Below, piece by piece: positions 34,735-45,611 of a stretch of DNA of 64,000 nucleotides. The position numbers and the translations under genes are program-made. Position 1 is the stretch's first letter. Each line of letters starts with the position of its first letter. The stretch is from Rebecca billardiae RCC1528 (Eukaryota > Haptophyta), in NCBI GenBank assembly GCA_965240325.2, contig OZ251226.1:124001-188000 (forward strand), given 5' to 3'. The notes beneath the pieces were generated by a model that made no database searches, was not told where the DNA came from, and saw only the letters and a list, made by a program, of their open reading frames with translations.

Positions 34735-35280
34735 TTACCTGTGTGAGACAAAGGAGAGGAAGCCGCCCCACGCCACGCTGGCGACTGACAAGAAGGGCAC
34801 ACGCGAGTGCAGCGGGACGACCCCGAAGCTGATCGCGTTGACGACGGGCCAGAAGAAGCAAGACGACGTGACAACGCCCGGCAGCTCTCGCTCGAGCTGC
34901 CGCATCAGGTCCGCCCGCACCTTGGCCCAATCGACTGCGCTCGCGCCCATGAGTGCCTCCATGTGGCTCGTCCATGCCATGAAGCCGGCCGAGGAGAAGG
35001 GCGTGAGGACGAGCTGGTTGACGAAGACCTTCGTTGCGAGCGGCGCGAGCGTCGTTCCCGGCCATCGCCTGTCGAGCACTCGCAGCCACGCGAACACAAT
35101 CGGCGAGAAGCCCGCGTTGAACGTGGAGACGACAAAGTTGCGACGCACGTCCACCGAGCCGTCGCCGCCGAGCTGCACCGCGCCGTCGCCGATTGCCATA
35201 ACGCCAAAGCCGGTGATGGCGCTCGAGGTCAGCGGCCACGTGGTCTGCGTCGAGACGTAGGCCCTCCACAGCCGCTGCAT
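34735..35280 (-). CDS. Mpv17/PMP22-family membrane protein (181 aa)
   Basis: Single exon. The family comprises four-helix proteins of the mitochondrial inner membrane or peroxisome. Diagnostic features are the N-terminal WRAYVSTQTTWPLTSSAITG, the GDGAVQ motif (D/Q pair after the first helix), and the C-terminal block FFWPVVNAISFGVVPLHSRV followed by ASVAWGGFLSFVSHR (family pattern WPxxNxxxFxxVPxxxR...W..xLS). Length matches the usual 170-220 aa. The start gives the usual few residues before the conserved Trp. Substrate is unknown for most members; some are reported as channel-like. Confidence 0.9.
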   Translation of the reverse strand: MQRLWRAYVSTQTTWPLTSSAITGFGVMAIGDGAVQLGGDGSVDVRRNFVVSTFNAGFSPIVFAWLRVLDRRWPGTTLAPLATKVFVNQLVLTPFSSAGFMAWTSHMEALMGASAVDWAKVRADLMRQLERELPGVVTSSCFFWPVVNAISFGVVPLHSRVPFLSVASVAWGGFLSFVSHR

Positions 35281-35484
35281 GGCGCTGCTGCGCGATCAGC
35301 CGGCCGCCGCGTGTACAGCCGTGAATCTCGTGCCTCGCGGTCTTGGGCGTGGGGCCGCCGCGATCGAGAGAATTGCGAGCGACCCGGAGCGACCGTGAGA
35401 GGATGCACAGCTGCTTCTGCCCGACCTTTTATTCTTGAGGAATTACTGCGCGCAGGCTGGTAGTTTTTACAGGCTCACAAGCGG

Positions 35485-36751
35485 TCAGACGTCGATCTGG
35501 CAGTAGAACTCGGCCGCGACCTCCTTGGTGCGCGCGCGCAGCTCGTCAAAGTCGAGGTGCGCGTACGCCGGGTCGTGTAGCGCGCGCAGCAGCTCAGCGC
35601 GCAGCTCGTCCTCGTGGAACAGCCGCCCGCCGATGATGGCGGAGGTGAGCGCGCGCGAGAAGGCGTCGTACTCCGACTCGGCCTCAAGGCCGGGGCCGAC
35701 GTACTCGGCGGAGAGCGCCCGGCGGCGGCCCGAGCTCTCGCTGCGCGTGTGCCGCGCCGAGCTGGGCCGCGCGCGCGCGCTCCCGGAGGACGTCGCCGTG
35801 CGCGTCCAGGTGCCCCCGTCCGCCGTGCCCTCGCCCCGCCACCGCCGCGCGGACGCGGGCCGCGCGCCTGCCCGCGCGGTGCCGCTGGCCGCGCCGCTGC
35901 GCACCGTGCGCGACGTGCTGGAGGTGGTGATGCGCTTGCCCGAGCTGGTGACAACCCACGAGGAGGAGGACTCGTGGCGCATGCGCTGCTCGACGATCTC
36001 CTCGGCCCGCCGCGCGATCGCCGCCTCGCTCATCTGCCGCCACCGCTGCCGCCCCGCCGACGCCGGCCGCCGCGCCGCGCGCGCCGCCGCCGCGCTCAGC
36101 TCGAGGTCGAGCAGCGCGCCCGCAGGCAGCTCTTCTCTGCGCCGCAGCAGCCGCGCGGGGTTGTGCGTCGTGTCGAATGGGTTCTTCCGCCGCTCCGTCT
36201 CGGACGAGTAGTTCGCGATGCGCCGGTGCATGTGCGCGAGGTTGGCGCGGTGCGCCGCGTCTGCCGTCGCAGACGCGCTTCGGCGCGCACGTCGGTTGTT
36301 GCTCATCTGCTCGGCACTGCGCGGAGAGCGCAGGCGTGCGGCGGGTGCGCAGGGCGGAGCAGTGCACGGCGCGTGAGAGCGTGTGCGCGTGGGCACACCG
36401 CGCGCGCGCCGAAGCGCACGCGCACGCGCGGCACGCACAGCTGCTTGGAGCGCGTCTGGTGCTGAGCGAGTGCGCGCCGCGGCTTGTCACGGCCGTCGTG
36501 GATGTCCTCGATCTTGCGCTGGAGGCGGAGGAGCTCGCGGTACGACTGCGGGCGGGAGGGGCCCAAGTGGGGGTGCCGGGCGGTGAGCGCTGCGCGCGCG
36601 CGCAGCACGACACGCAGGCGCGCGTAGCGCACACACGCACCTCCTGCGTGTGGCCGGAGCGAAGCGTCGTGGACGGCGTCGGGCCGGGCGTCGTCTGCCA
36701 ACAGTCAATGGACGGCTTCACTGAAGCGAGGTTGCGGTGATGCGCGACCAT
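35485..36751 (-). CDS. CFAP97/KIAA1430-like ciliary protein (349 aa)
   Basis: Three exons on the minus strand: 36751-36641, 36545-36439 and 36316-35485. Introns are 95 nt (GTGCGT...GCAG, phase 0) and 122 nt (GTGCGT...GCAG, phase 2). The spliced N-terminal part reads VKPSIDCWQ, then SYRELLRLQRKIEDIHDG, RSKQLAEQMSNNRRARRSAS, HRANLAHMHRRIANY and NPFDTTHNPARLLRR. This has the shape of CFAP97-family proteins: a KPxxD start, two short coiled coils with an ENxxL-like spacing, then a Tyr/Arg-rich end. These proteins act in cilia and flagella. The C-terminal half is Ser/Thr/Arg-rich, ending in a conserved-looking helical segment (FSRALTSAIIGGRLFHEDEL). The family call is moderate and the exon model fits the frames exactly. 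Confidence 0.55.
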
Positions 36752-37040
36752 GCGCTCGACCCATCGGTCCCTGCCGCCGGGGTTCTCGAGGCTGTCGACG
36801 AAGGCGATGCCGCGCCCGGCCGTCGCCTTGCAACCGCAGTGCGCGGACGCGGGCATCCTGCTTCTCACGGCCTGGTTCAAACCGGCCGAACGGGCGAGGC
36901 GGAAAAAAGTTGTCCACGGAAAAGTAGCAGCGGATTTTCCGTGGAAATCGCCCGATGCTGCCGCGACGAGAGGTACCGTTGTCCGCCGTTGCCCTCGTAA
37001 TCGCGATCGTCCTCTGTCAACGAGCGCGCTCTCCTCGACC
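36752..37040. promoter_or_regulatory. divergent promoter region with 11-bp palindromic element
   Basis: 289 bp between the CFAP97-like ATG (-) and the small TM protein ATG (+). It contains an inverted repeat TCCACGGAAAA (36913-36923) / TTTTCCGTGGA (36935-36945), which could be a dimeric-factor binding site for both genes. Function is inference. Confidence 0.4.
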
Positions 37041-37328
37041 ATGCCGGGCGGCGACGCGATCCAGGGCCGCACGTCGGTGATGGCCAAGCCGGGCGAGGAC
37101 GCGGGACCGAAGATGGAGCAGGATCTTGAGTTCGCCGAGGTCAACCTGACTGCTCGCTTCATCATGGCTCTGGTGGTCCTCCTGTTCTTCGGCCACTGGT
37201 CCTACCGCGTTGCCACTCAGTGGCAATGCTTTGAGCTGGCGAAGACGTGTGCCAAGTATGGACGCGATCTGTACCACGTGAACGTGACATCGACGCCATT
37301 CTGCTCATTCTCCGTCTTTGGCAAGTAG
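37041..37328 (+). CDS. small single-pass membrane protein (95 aa)
   Basis: Single short exon with lower GC than its neighbours. An N-terminal ~35-residue soluble part (MPGGDAIQGRTSVMAKPGED) is followed by one hydrophobic helix (about residues 38-52, FIMALVVLLFFGHW) and a ~40-residue tail with three cysteines (WQCFELAKTCAKYGRDLYH ... PFCSF). I do not recognise the family. A small organelle-membrane subunit is possible. Two short near-perfect hairpins follow the stop codon. Confidence 0.55.
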   Translation: MPGGDAIQGRTSVMAKPGEDAGPKMEQDLEFAEVNLTARFIMALVVLLFFGHWSYRVATQWQCFELAKTCAKYGRDLYHVNVTSTPFCSFSVFGK

Positions 37329-37392
37329 CTCAACTCGTCTGGGTCGAGCTGAGGGCAATCCTCAGCGCGCGTGCATGAATGCATGCGCGCTG
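37329..37392 (+). terminator. two short stem-loops just after a stop codon
   Basis: CTCAACTCG/TCGAGCTGAG immediately after the stop of the small TM gene (one G-U pair), then CAGCGCGCGTGCAT/ATGCATGCGCGCTG (37362-37392, one G-U pair). Probable 3' UTR structures; a 3'-end-forming role is inference. Confidence 0.35.
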
Positions 37393-38545
37393 CGCGCTGC
37401 GCTGTCCGCGGCCGCAGCTTCTGTCACTTGAGCAGATGATGCTGCCAACCCCTTTGCGCGCGGTGATGCAGGCCGCGGCAGGCGGTCCGTCCGCGACCGC
37501 GCCCATCATCATCGTGATCGTCAGGGCTCCATCATCGTCTGCAGCTTTTTGACATGTCCGATATGACAATGAGCCGGGGAATGAAGTTACTCACTCTCAG
37601 GCTCAGCTGACAGCCGAGGCCGGCAGCGCATCATCATCAGCATCATCAGCAACGTAGTGTATGTCGCGTCGACTCATCACCGTGTATATATGAAGGGCTC
37701 GGTGGAACTTGAGCCGGGGTGGAACTTGAGCCCGCACTTCCCAGCGACTTGCCCCATCGCGGCGTGGCTGGCACGCTCGGCACACGCTCCTGAGCGCTCG
37801 TTTCGCGGAGCGGCATCAGGCCTTGGGTAGACCAGGCAGACATGCCGCGACCGCATTACCGGGCCATGCGCGCACCACATTCGCGCTACGTGGCCTGCGT
37901 GCTGGACGACGACTGAACGGTCAATCCCGAGCCATCGTCACTAGCGTTAGCAGTTACTTTCCATCATCCGACTGCATGGCCCGCATGCATGCACGACAGG
38001 CTGGCAATACTGGCGCGCGGCATATCGCTGGCTGCATGGCCATGACTCTGATGCACCGCCCTGGCCGAGTCAGACAGTGCTAAGTAGTGGCGGTATGATG
38101 AGTCATTTGTCACGGAGTCACCTTCAGAGGGCGTCGCGACAAGCGCAGAACAGGTGACGCGTCGCAGCCGCCGCAGGTCCAGGACTAACAGACTAACTTA
38201 TTTATTATTATTTCGGGCCTATACTCTTGCGTGATATAGATCGATGATATATGTGCGCCTTCGTCTTGATATGCATCGAGCACTGTCAGCGGCGAGGTAT
38301 CACGGATATATATATGCGCGCGCGATGATGACGACTACGATTATTTGTAATAATGTATATATATATAGTAGTACGCAGTGGTCGTCGTCGATATCTGCTG
38401 TCAACCGTGGCCACGGCCCGCAGCATCACGCCTGGCGCGCCGCCGCGGCCACGCCCCCTTGTAGAACACGACGATGGCAGTGCCCACGGGCTGCGCGTCA
38501 CGGCGTTACACTGTCGGGCAAGCCGGCCGCGCCACGGGCTGCGCG
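37393..38545. other. intergenic region
   Basis: 1.15 kb of mixed sequence with AT-rich patches (38190-38240, 38340-38370) and a GATGATGAT-type simple stretch. A 13-bp direct repeat GGTGGAACTTGAG lies near 37700-37735. No gene is supported. Confidence 0.45.
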
Positions 38546-40006
38546 TCACGGCGTCACGCTGTCGGGCGAGCCGGCCGCGCCGAGCACGGCCTGCTCTGCT
38601 GCTGATGCCGACGGCGCGGACGGCGCGCCGTCGTACGCCTCGTTGATGCGCGCGCGCGTGAGCGGCACGTGGAACCACGACCAGGTGCGCATCTCGGGCG
38701 CGCAGTGCAGCTTCTCCGCGAGCTCGTGCACGCGGCCGCCCTCCGACCCGCCGCCGCCATCCGCGCCGAGCTCGGCGCCCGGCGATCGCGCGAGCGGCGA
38801 AGCGGCCACCGCCGCCTCGCCCGGCTGCACCAGCTGCTGCAGCGCCGAGCGCACCGCGCTCGAGACGCGCGCGGCGCCCTCGCCCGAGAAGGGGCAGTGG
38901 CCTTCGTCGATCTCGACGAGCGGCACCGCCTGCCCCGCCGCCTCGGACAGCCACCGCGCCGCGTGCCGCCCCAGCTCGATCGGCAGGATCGGGTCCTCCC
39001 GCCCCCACACGAGCCCGAGCCTGCCCGAGGCGGCGACGCGCATCGCCGTGCCGAGCGCGGGCGCGCACCAGCGCGCGCCCACGAGGCGGAGCTGGATGAA
39101 GCGGCCGATCACGTCGAGGCGCGAGCGCGCCGCCTGCACCTGCACGAACAGCCGCGTGTACGCCCCCGCCGAGTGCAGCACGGGCTCGAGCGCCAGCTTC
39201 GCCAGCGTTGGCCCGAGCAGCTGCAGCACGCTCATCGGCAGGCCGAGCTTGAACCAGACCGCCCACATCGCGCCGTGCGCGCCCAGCGTGGGCGCGAGGC
39301 CGGCGGGGTTGATCAGCACGGCGGCGCGCACGCGCGCGCACCGCTCGGCCACGTGCACGCCCACGAACCCGCCGAACGAGTGCGCCACCAGCACCGCGCC
39401 CTCCAGCCCGCGCGCCGCCAAGAAGCCCTCGAGCGCCGCGCAGCACACGCCGAGCGACTGCGCCGCGTCCGCGCGCTCGAGGCCGCCGGTGGACGAGACG
39501 CCGAAGCCGGGCAGGTCGACGGCGTACACGTCGTACTCGTCCGTAAACTCGCCCGCCACGTCGGCCGCGAGCAGCATCGCGCACGAGCCCACGCCGTGCA
39601 CGAGGACGAGAGCGCCGCGCGCGCCCGAGCCGTTGCGGCACGGCACGTGCACCGCGTGCACGTCGAGGCCGTCCGCGACGCGCGTCCACGAGGTGCTCGC
39701 GCCGGGCGGGAAGCTCTCGCGGAGCACCGCGTCCGACCAGCTGCGCAGCGCGTCGCCCGAGATCTGCCGGCCGAGCGAGGGCGGCACGTCCTTCATCGCC
39801 GCCTGCCGCTTGTGGTCGATCAGGCCGCACATCACGCACCCGACGACGAGGAGGCCGACGAGGCCGTGCAGCACGACGATGGCGAAGCCGAGTAGCCCCG
39901 CCCAGAACAGCAGCGCCGCCGCGAGCGCCTCCACGCGCCACGTCGCGCGGCGGCGCGACGCCGGGAGCGGCACGGCCGCGCCGCCGCGCTCACGACCGGC
40001 CCCCAT
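38546..40006 (-). CDS. membrane-anchored alpha/beta-hydrolase (486 aa)
   Basis: Single exon. One or two hydrophobic helices at residues ~28-65 (ALLFWAGLLGFAIVVLHGLV ... GCVMCGL) anchor the enzyme. The fold's landmarks are in order: oxyanion HGVGSC (~135), YDVYAVDLPGFGVSS, the nucleophile elbow AHSFGG with Ser (~207), LVWGREDPILP with the acid Asp (~337), and DEGHCPF with the catalytic His (~368). All three catalytic residues are present. Family members include lipases, esterases and epoxide-hydrolase-like enzymes; the substrate cannot be told. The C-terminal ~110 residues are variable and Ala/Gly-rich with a conserved-looking WSWFHVPLTRARI. Confidence 0.85.
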   Translation of the reverse strand: MGAGRERGGAAVPLPASRRRATWRVEALAAALLFWAGLLGFAIVVLHGLVGLLVVGCVMCGLIDHKRQAAMKDVPPSLGRQISGDALRSWSDAVLRESFPPGASTSWTRVADGLDVHAVHVPCRNGSGARGALVLVHGVGSCAMLLAADVAGEFTDEYDVYAVDLPGFGVSSTGGLERADAAQSLGVCCAALEGFLAARGLEGAVLVAHSFGGFVGVHVAERCARVRAAVLINPAGLAPTLGAHGAMWAVWFKLGLPMSVLQLLGPTLAKLALEPVLHSAGAYTRLFVQVQAARSRLDVIGRFIQLRLVGARWCAPALGTAMRVAASGRLGLVWGREDPILPIELGRHAARWLSEAAGQAVPLVEIDEGHCPFSGEGAARVSSAVRSALQQLVQPGEAAVAASPLARSPGAELGADGGGGSEGGRVHELAEKLHCAPEMRTWSWFHVPLTRARINEAYDGAPSAPSASAAEQAVLGAAGSPDSVTP

Positions 40007-40148
40007 GAGGTGAGATTCTCGGATTCCCCGCGGCTGCCTGCTGGTGAACCGTGAACTGCATTTACTGATGCAATCTGGTATCTCATCATTGACTACATTG
40101 GACTGATGAGCGACGACAGCCAGTGTTCAACTGGTCAATCTCTGACAG

Positions 40149-41786
40149 TCATCTGATAGTGGAGGGCGCAAGATGCCGCACTCGCTCGCGGCCCGACGGC
40201 GTGCAGAACCTGCGCGTGTCCGAATACACACAGCAGCTCTCTAGCGCAGCTCGAACGGCGGCTCGAAGGAACGCCCGTGCACGCGCTCGCGCAACCCTGC
40301 GCCGCGCCGCCCAGCGCGCGCGCGCGCGCGGTGTCGGGGCGAAGAAGCCCGTGAGCGGCGGCTGCGCGGGTCGTCGGCGCCGCGCGGCGCGGCGCGCACC
40401 CTCGCCGTCGAACGTGACCAGCGGCGAGATCTCGACCAGCCCCTCGCCCTCGCCCACGCGCGCGCCCGCGCCCTCGAGCTTGCGCCGCGCCCACGCGGAC
40501 AGCAGCGCGCGCGCCGTGTCGGGCGAGTCCGACGGCGCGCCCGGCGCGTTCTTGACGGGGGCGAACTCGTCGTCGCGCTCGACCTGCAGCGCGACCATCT
40601 TGTCCGCGAAGCCGAACGCGTCGAAGATGAAGAGCTCGAGCTTGAGCCCGTCCACCTCGCCCTCGGCGTGCGGCAGGCGCGCCGCCGCGCCGTCGGGCGC
40701 AGCGGCCGCGTGCGCGTGCGCGCGGATGCGCTTGCGCGCAATGTGCAGCGGCAGCGCGCACGCGGGGTCGCGCGCGATGCGCGCGACGAAGGGCAGGGCG
40801 AACCAGTTCACGCAGATGTGCGCCGCGCCGTACAGCAGCCCGCCGCCCTCCGCCGCCACCGCCTCCGCCGTGCGCGCGTCGATCTCCGAGTACTCAAGCA
40901 CCGCCGCGCGCCCGCGCAGCGCGGCGAGCACGCCCACGCGCTCGTGCGCGTGCGCCTTGGGCACGACCTTCGCGGCGCACTCGGCGCGCTCGCGCGCGCA
41001 GAAGGCGACGAAGGTGGGGTCCGCCACGTGGCACAGCGCGTTGTCCACGCACAGCTGGAACACCCCGCGCACGCCGCGCGCCTCGAGCTCGCCCAGCAGC
41101 CCAGAGCGCTCGAGCGCGCCGTACACGCCGCCGTTGCCGTCGGGCGCCATCGCGAGCCGGCCGGCGCCCTCGACGAGGGCGTTGCCGTCAGCGTCGAGGC
41201 ACGGGAGCATGCCCTGCTCGAACAGCCGCACGTCCTCCTCCGGCAGCCCGAACCGCGCGTGCGCCTCGAAGAAGGCCGCCGTCTCCGCGTGCGTCGCGTC
41301 GGACGTCATCACGAGCAGCGGCAGCCGCACGCTGCTCACACGCACGCCGGCGGCGTCGGCGGCGAGCTGCCGGACGCGGAGCAGCCGCTCGGCGTGGTAC
41401 TGGAAGAGCGACTTGCCCGACGGCATGCCGATGTCGTAGCACCCCTTCGGCCGGCTCGAGCCCAGCCGCGTGCCCTGCCCTCCGGCCAGCAGCAGCACAG
41501 CCAGCTCGCCGCGCGCGATCAGGCGGCAGCCCTCCTCCCAGAGTGCGGCGCGCTCGTCGGGCAGCATCTCGGCGAGCACGCTGACGCCCTCGAACGGCGA
41601 CAGCGCGCGCTCGGCCCCCGTCGCCTCCGCCGCGCCCAGCGCCTGCGCCAGCCGCGAGCGCAGCCCTCCGAGCTCGCAGCCGCGCAGCTGCGCAAAAGCC
41701 GGCGCGGCGTCGTCAGCGAGCAGGGGCGCGAGGTGGCTCTGACGCTCGGCCGCGAGCACGTCTAGCAGCTCCGCGCGCGTGCGCAT
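40149..41786 (-). CDS. UAP1: UDP-N-acetylglucosamine pyrophosphorylase
   Basis: Converts GlcNAc-1-phosphate and UTP to UDP-GlcNAc in the cytosol, feeding N-glycan, GPI and chitin-type synthesis. The nucleotide-binding loop LLLAGGQGTRLG (~98-108) is followed by PKGCYDIGMPSGKSLFQYHA. Further UAP1 signatures are GLPEEDVRLFEQGMLPCLD, MAPDGNGGVYGAL, CVDNALCHVADPTFVAFC, AAKVVPK, VLEYSEI, FIFDAFGFADKMVALQV, DEFAPVKNAPG and EISPLVTFDGEG. The start ATG (41786) gives the usual N-terminal helical lead. After GDGEG-like VTFDGEG the frame runs on for about 70 Arg/Ala-rich residues to 40149, longer than normal; a missed intron or a run-on tail is possible, so the 3' end is uncertain. It is head-to-head with the SLC12-type gene. 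Confidence 0.88.
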   Translation of the reverse strand: MRTRAELLDVLAAERQSHLAPLLADDAAPAFAQLRGCELGGLRSRLAQALGAAEATGAERALSPFEGVSVLAEMLPDERAALWEEGCRLIARGELAVLLLAGGQGTRLGSSRPKGCYDIGMPSGKSLFQYHAERLLRVRQLAADAAGVRVSSVRLPLLVMTSDATHAETAAFFEAHARFGLPEEDVRLFEQGMLPCLDADGNALVEGAGRLAMAPDGNGGVYGALERSGLLGELEARGVRGVFQLCVDNALCHVADPTFVAFCARERAECAAKVVPKAHAHERVGVLAALRGRAAVLEYSEIDARTAEAVAAEGGGLLYGAAHICVNWFALPFVARIARDPACALPLHIARKRIRAHAHAAAAPDGAAARLPHAEGEVDGLKLELFIFDAFGFADKMVALQVERDDEFAPVKNAPGAPSDSPDTARALLSAWARRKLEGAGARVGEGEGLVEISPLVTFDGEGARRAARRRRPAQPPLTGFFAPTPRARARWAARRRVARARARAFLRAAVRAALESCCVYSDTRRFCTPSGRERVRHLAPSTIR

Positions 41787-42087
41787 CGCAGCCCTCGCGC
41801 CGCGCACCGCGGCCACGCTCCACCGGCGCGTGGTTGGGCCGCGCTCTGATGAGAGCCGCGCGAAATCGACGACGATGGCAGTCGTCCCGGCTGCCCAGCC
41901 AGCAGCCAACGGGCTCAAGCCAACCGCTGGCCCCGGACGGCTGCGCTTTGAGCTTTGGAAGACTGTGTCCGGGCCATGGACACCTGGGCTGCTGCTGCTC
42001 GACGGCGGGAGAGCTGCAGTCGCTGCCGGGCCAGCGCGGGAACACAATCGACGTGCGCGCGCACCGGCCGGGGCGGTGGGCGAAGAG
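41787..42087. promoter_or_regulatory. divergent promoter region
   Basis: 301 bp between the UAP1 ATG (-) and the preferred start of the SLC12-type gene (+). An in-frame upstream ATG at 41875 would leave only 88 bp and add 71 poorly conserved-looking residues, which is why the later start is preferred. Confidence 0.35.
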
Positions 42088-45000
42088 ATGTGGCCCGCGC
42101 GCAAGAGCCCACAGCCGACGCGGAAGAGCCCGGGCGGCAGCTCGGGCTCTCTGCCCTCGTCCAGATCGCGCTTCGGCTCGATCTCGTCCTCGTTCTCGGG
42201 CTCGCTCTCGCCCGAGCGCACGATCCGCCGGCCGCGCGGCGCGAGCATCTTCCGCCAGTCGACCAGCCTGCTCTCGTCGGGCAGCGACCACCACGCCGCG
42301 CTCGTCGCGCCGCTGATGCGCCGCATGTCCGAGGTCGAGCGCACGTGGGAGGAGGGCCGCTCGATCGGCACCTTCCCCGCGCTGCTCACCATCCTCGAGA
42401 TGATGTGGGGCGTCGTGATGTTCCTCAAGTTCGGCTGGGCGATCTCGCACGCGGGGCTGCCGCTCGCGCTGCTCGCCGTGCTCGTCTCAGTCGTGACGCA
42501 GCTCCTCTCCGCCTCCTCGCTCTCCGCGCTCGCGACCAACGACATGCGGTACACGGGCCCGCTCTCGATGCTCTCGCACAACCTGGGCGGCGGCGTCGGC
42601 ATCACGGTCGGCAGCCTCTACTTCCTCGGGCTGAGCGCGCTGGCGGGCGTCGAGATCGCGGGCTCGGTCGAGGTGCTGGACGACTGGCTGCGCGGCGCGG
42701 ACGGCCAGCGCGACGCGCTCCTCTCCTCCGAGTACGCCGACCAGCTCGTCCTCTCGACGTGCGCGCTGCTGCTGCTCGGGCTTGTGCGCGCGTACTACCC
42801 GCCCCTCGTCCACCTCGCGTCGTACGTGGTGCTCGCGACGGTGTTCGTCGCGATCCTCGCGTGCACGGCGGGGCTGTGCCTCGCGGGGCTCTCGCTCGAC
42901 AAGCTCCGCGCCAACGTCGCCACCTCCGCCTCCGCGAGCTGGTCGGACTTTGGCGAGGTGCTCGTGTTTGTGTACCCGTGCTTCCTCGGGCTGTTCGGCG
43001 CGGCCAACAAGGCCAAGCAGCTGCTCCGCCCGACGGTCTCGATCCCGAGGGCGACGCTCGCGGCGCCGCTGCTGAGCGGGGTGCTGTACGCGTTCATGAT
43101 GCTCGTGCTCGCCGCCGGCGCGACGCCCGACGAGCTCGGCGCGAGCGAGACGCACTACCTCGCGCTCGCGTGGCCGCACCCGGCGGTCGGGTACGTGGGC
43201 GCGATGGTGATCGGCGTGGGCAGCTGCCTCACCTGCGTCGACGTCGCGCCGTGGATGCTCTTCGCGATCTCGCAGGAGGCGCGGCTGCCGTGGCTGCGCA
43301 CGCTCGGGCTCGACCAGCTCACGGGCGGCGAGCCCGTCCGCGCCGTGGTCGTGACGCTGCTGCTCTCGCTTCCGTTCCTGTGCGCGCCCGAGCTCGGCAC
43401 GATCGCCACGTGCGCCGCCATCTCCTTCCTCGCCATGTACGGCACGATGAACACGGCGTGCTTCGTGATGTCGGCGGCGCAGCTGCCGAGCTGGCGTCCG
43501 GTCTTCGACACGCACGGCTGGCGCCTCTCGCTCCTCGGCATGCTCATCTCGCTGTGCGTGCAGCTGACGCTCTCCCCGCTGGTCGCGGGACTCATCATCG
43601 GCCTCTCGGTGGCGGCCATCCTGCTGATCGAGCAGAGCGCCGTCGCCGTCGAGTACAACTCGCACGTCGCGATCAAGGGCGTCAAGTACAAGATGGTGCG
43701 CGGCGCGGCGCGGCGCGGCGCGGCGCGGCGAGGTCGGGCGTGGGGCACCGGCGTGCACGCGTGCGCCCACGCTTCACGCGCACCCGCCGCCGCCTCCCGC
43801 CGCCGCCTCCCGCCGCCGCCTCCCGCTCCGCCCGGCCCCTCCGCCGGCCCTCTTGGCAGGCGCACGCGCTGCTGCTCTCGTTCGACAGGCGCGAGGACGC
43901 GGGCCAGTACGACTCGACCGACTGCGACGCGGACTACTGGCGGCCGCAGGTGCTGTGCTACCTCGACTCGCAGGGCTCGGGCCTCTCCGGCCAGGAGCCC
44001 TCGACGGCCGTGCCCGGCGCGCGCCGCTCCGAGTCTGACTGGGCGCACCGCTCGCGCGAGTTGCTGCGTTTTGTGTCGCAGCTCAAGGGGTCGGGCGGGC
44101 TCGCGATGGTGAGCTCGACGGTGTGCTCGGCCAACGCGGTGCTCAAGGTGCTCGCCGCCGCGCCCTCGCCGCCCAAGCGCTCGCGCCAGCCCTCTGCCGG
44201 CGTCAGCTCCCGGCGCGGCTCGCAGCCGCAGCTGCCCCCCATCAGCTCGCTGTCGGCCGCAGAGTGCGCCGCGCTCGCGGACGCGGCGGGCGCGGGCGCG
44301 GCGCCGCCGCTGTCGCCGTGCATCGAGGAGGGCTCCGAGCGGGCCAACTCGGAGGCGAGCGTCGTGCCGCCGCGCGCCTCGTCCGACGGCACGATCGAGC
44401 CGCTCGTGCCCAGCGCCGCCGTGCCCCTCTCCACCGCCAGCTCCTCCTCCTCCTTGCTCGGCGGCGCGTGCAGCGGCGCGCGCCGCCTCGCGCCGCCGCC
44501 GGCCGGCGCGGGCGACGCGTGCGACGTGAGCGAGCTGACCGAGCTGACCTCGTCGCGGGAGTGCGTGAGCCAGTTCGACGAGATGCTCGAGGTGATGCGG
44601 CGGGACGCCGACCTCAAGGCGCGCCTCGAGGAGCGCATCTGGTGCCTGATGGACGAGGCGAAGCTGCTCGGCTTCTGCTCTGTCGTCTTCTCGCACTCGC
44701 CCACGCACGCAGACTCGATGCTGCTGCAGCTGAGCGGCATCGGCGGGCTGCGGCCCAACACGGTGACGCTGCTCTGGCCGGAGGAGGCGCCACTGGGCAC
44801 GCCGGCGGACGAGCGGCGCGCGCGCGCCGAGCGCTTCCTCGCCTTCCTCGTCTCGTGCTCGGTGCACAACAAGGCGATCATCTGCCTCAAGCTGGAGCAG
44901 GGCGCGTCGATGGAGCCGCCGCCCAGCCTGCTGCTGGCGCACACCAACGTGATCGACCTGTGGTGGGTGGTGCACGACGCGGGGCTGCTCGTGCTGCTCG

Positions 45001-45611
45001 CGCACCTGCTGCTCAAGAACGTGGCGTGGGTGCACTGCCGGCTGCGCGTCTTCACCATCTGCCTCTCCGCCGCCGAGCGCGAGCGCGTCAAGCGCAACCT
45101 CGAGGGGTACCTGACGCGGATCCACCGCATCGACGTGGCCGAAGTGCACGTGCTTGTGCTCGAGCCCGGGCTCTCGCGCAGGCCGTCCGGCTCGACCGAG
45201 CCGGGCGGCGGCGAGGGGGCGGCGGACTCGCCGTTCCACGCGCTTGTGCTCGAGCACTCCGCCTCGTCCGCGCTCGTCATCATGAACCTGCCGCAGCCCG
45301 GCCGCTCCGCCGCGCTCGAGCCCGAGGCCTACATCGAGTCTGTGAGCAGACTGACCGACGGCCTCACGCGCTGCATGCTGGTGCACGGCTCGGGCAACCA
45401 GGGGCTGACCGAGCAGATCAAGGGGGCGGAGAAGCTCACCTCGGCGATCGACGCGGTCGAGCAGCGCGCGGCCGTGCGCCGGCAGTCCGTCATCGCGACC
45501 GAGCAGGTGCAGCGCGCGCACGTGCGCCGGCAGTCGCTCATGGCCGCGAACGCCGCCGTCGCCGCCGGCTGCGCGCGCCCGCCGTCGCTCGCCGCCATGC
45601 CGCCGCTCTGA
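42088..45611 (+). CDS. cation-chloride cotransporter (SLC12-type), ~1119 aa
   Basis: Two exons, 42088-43695 and 43860-45611, with a 164-nt phase-0 intron (GTGCGC...GGCAG). The first exon encodes a Ser/Arg-rich cytosolic N-terminus and a 12-helix amino-acid-permease-type core: IGTFPALLTILEMMWGVVMF, FKFGWAISHAGLPLALLAVL, DMRYTGPLSMLSHNLGGGVG, VFVYPCFLGLFGAANKAKQL and TCAAISFLAMYGTMNTACF. The second exon begins with AHALLLSFDRREDAG and YWRPQVLCYLDSQ, and ends with the conserved SLC12 C-domain NVIDLWWVVHDAGLLVLLAH ... RLRVFTIC. These proteins move K+ and/or Na+ with Cl- in electroneutral cotransport. NKCC or KCC type cannot be decided by eye. An alternative start is 41875. Confidence 0.9.

Noticed and set aside
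40241-40741. Alternative frame near the end of UAP1 as a separate gene
   Set aside because: Arg/Ser-rich shadow frame; UAP1 motifs continue in the main frame up to about 40390.
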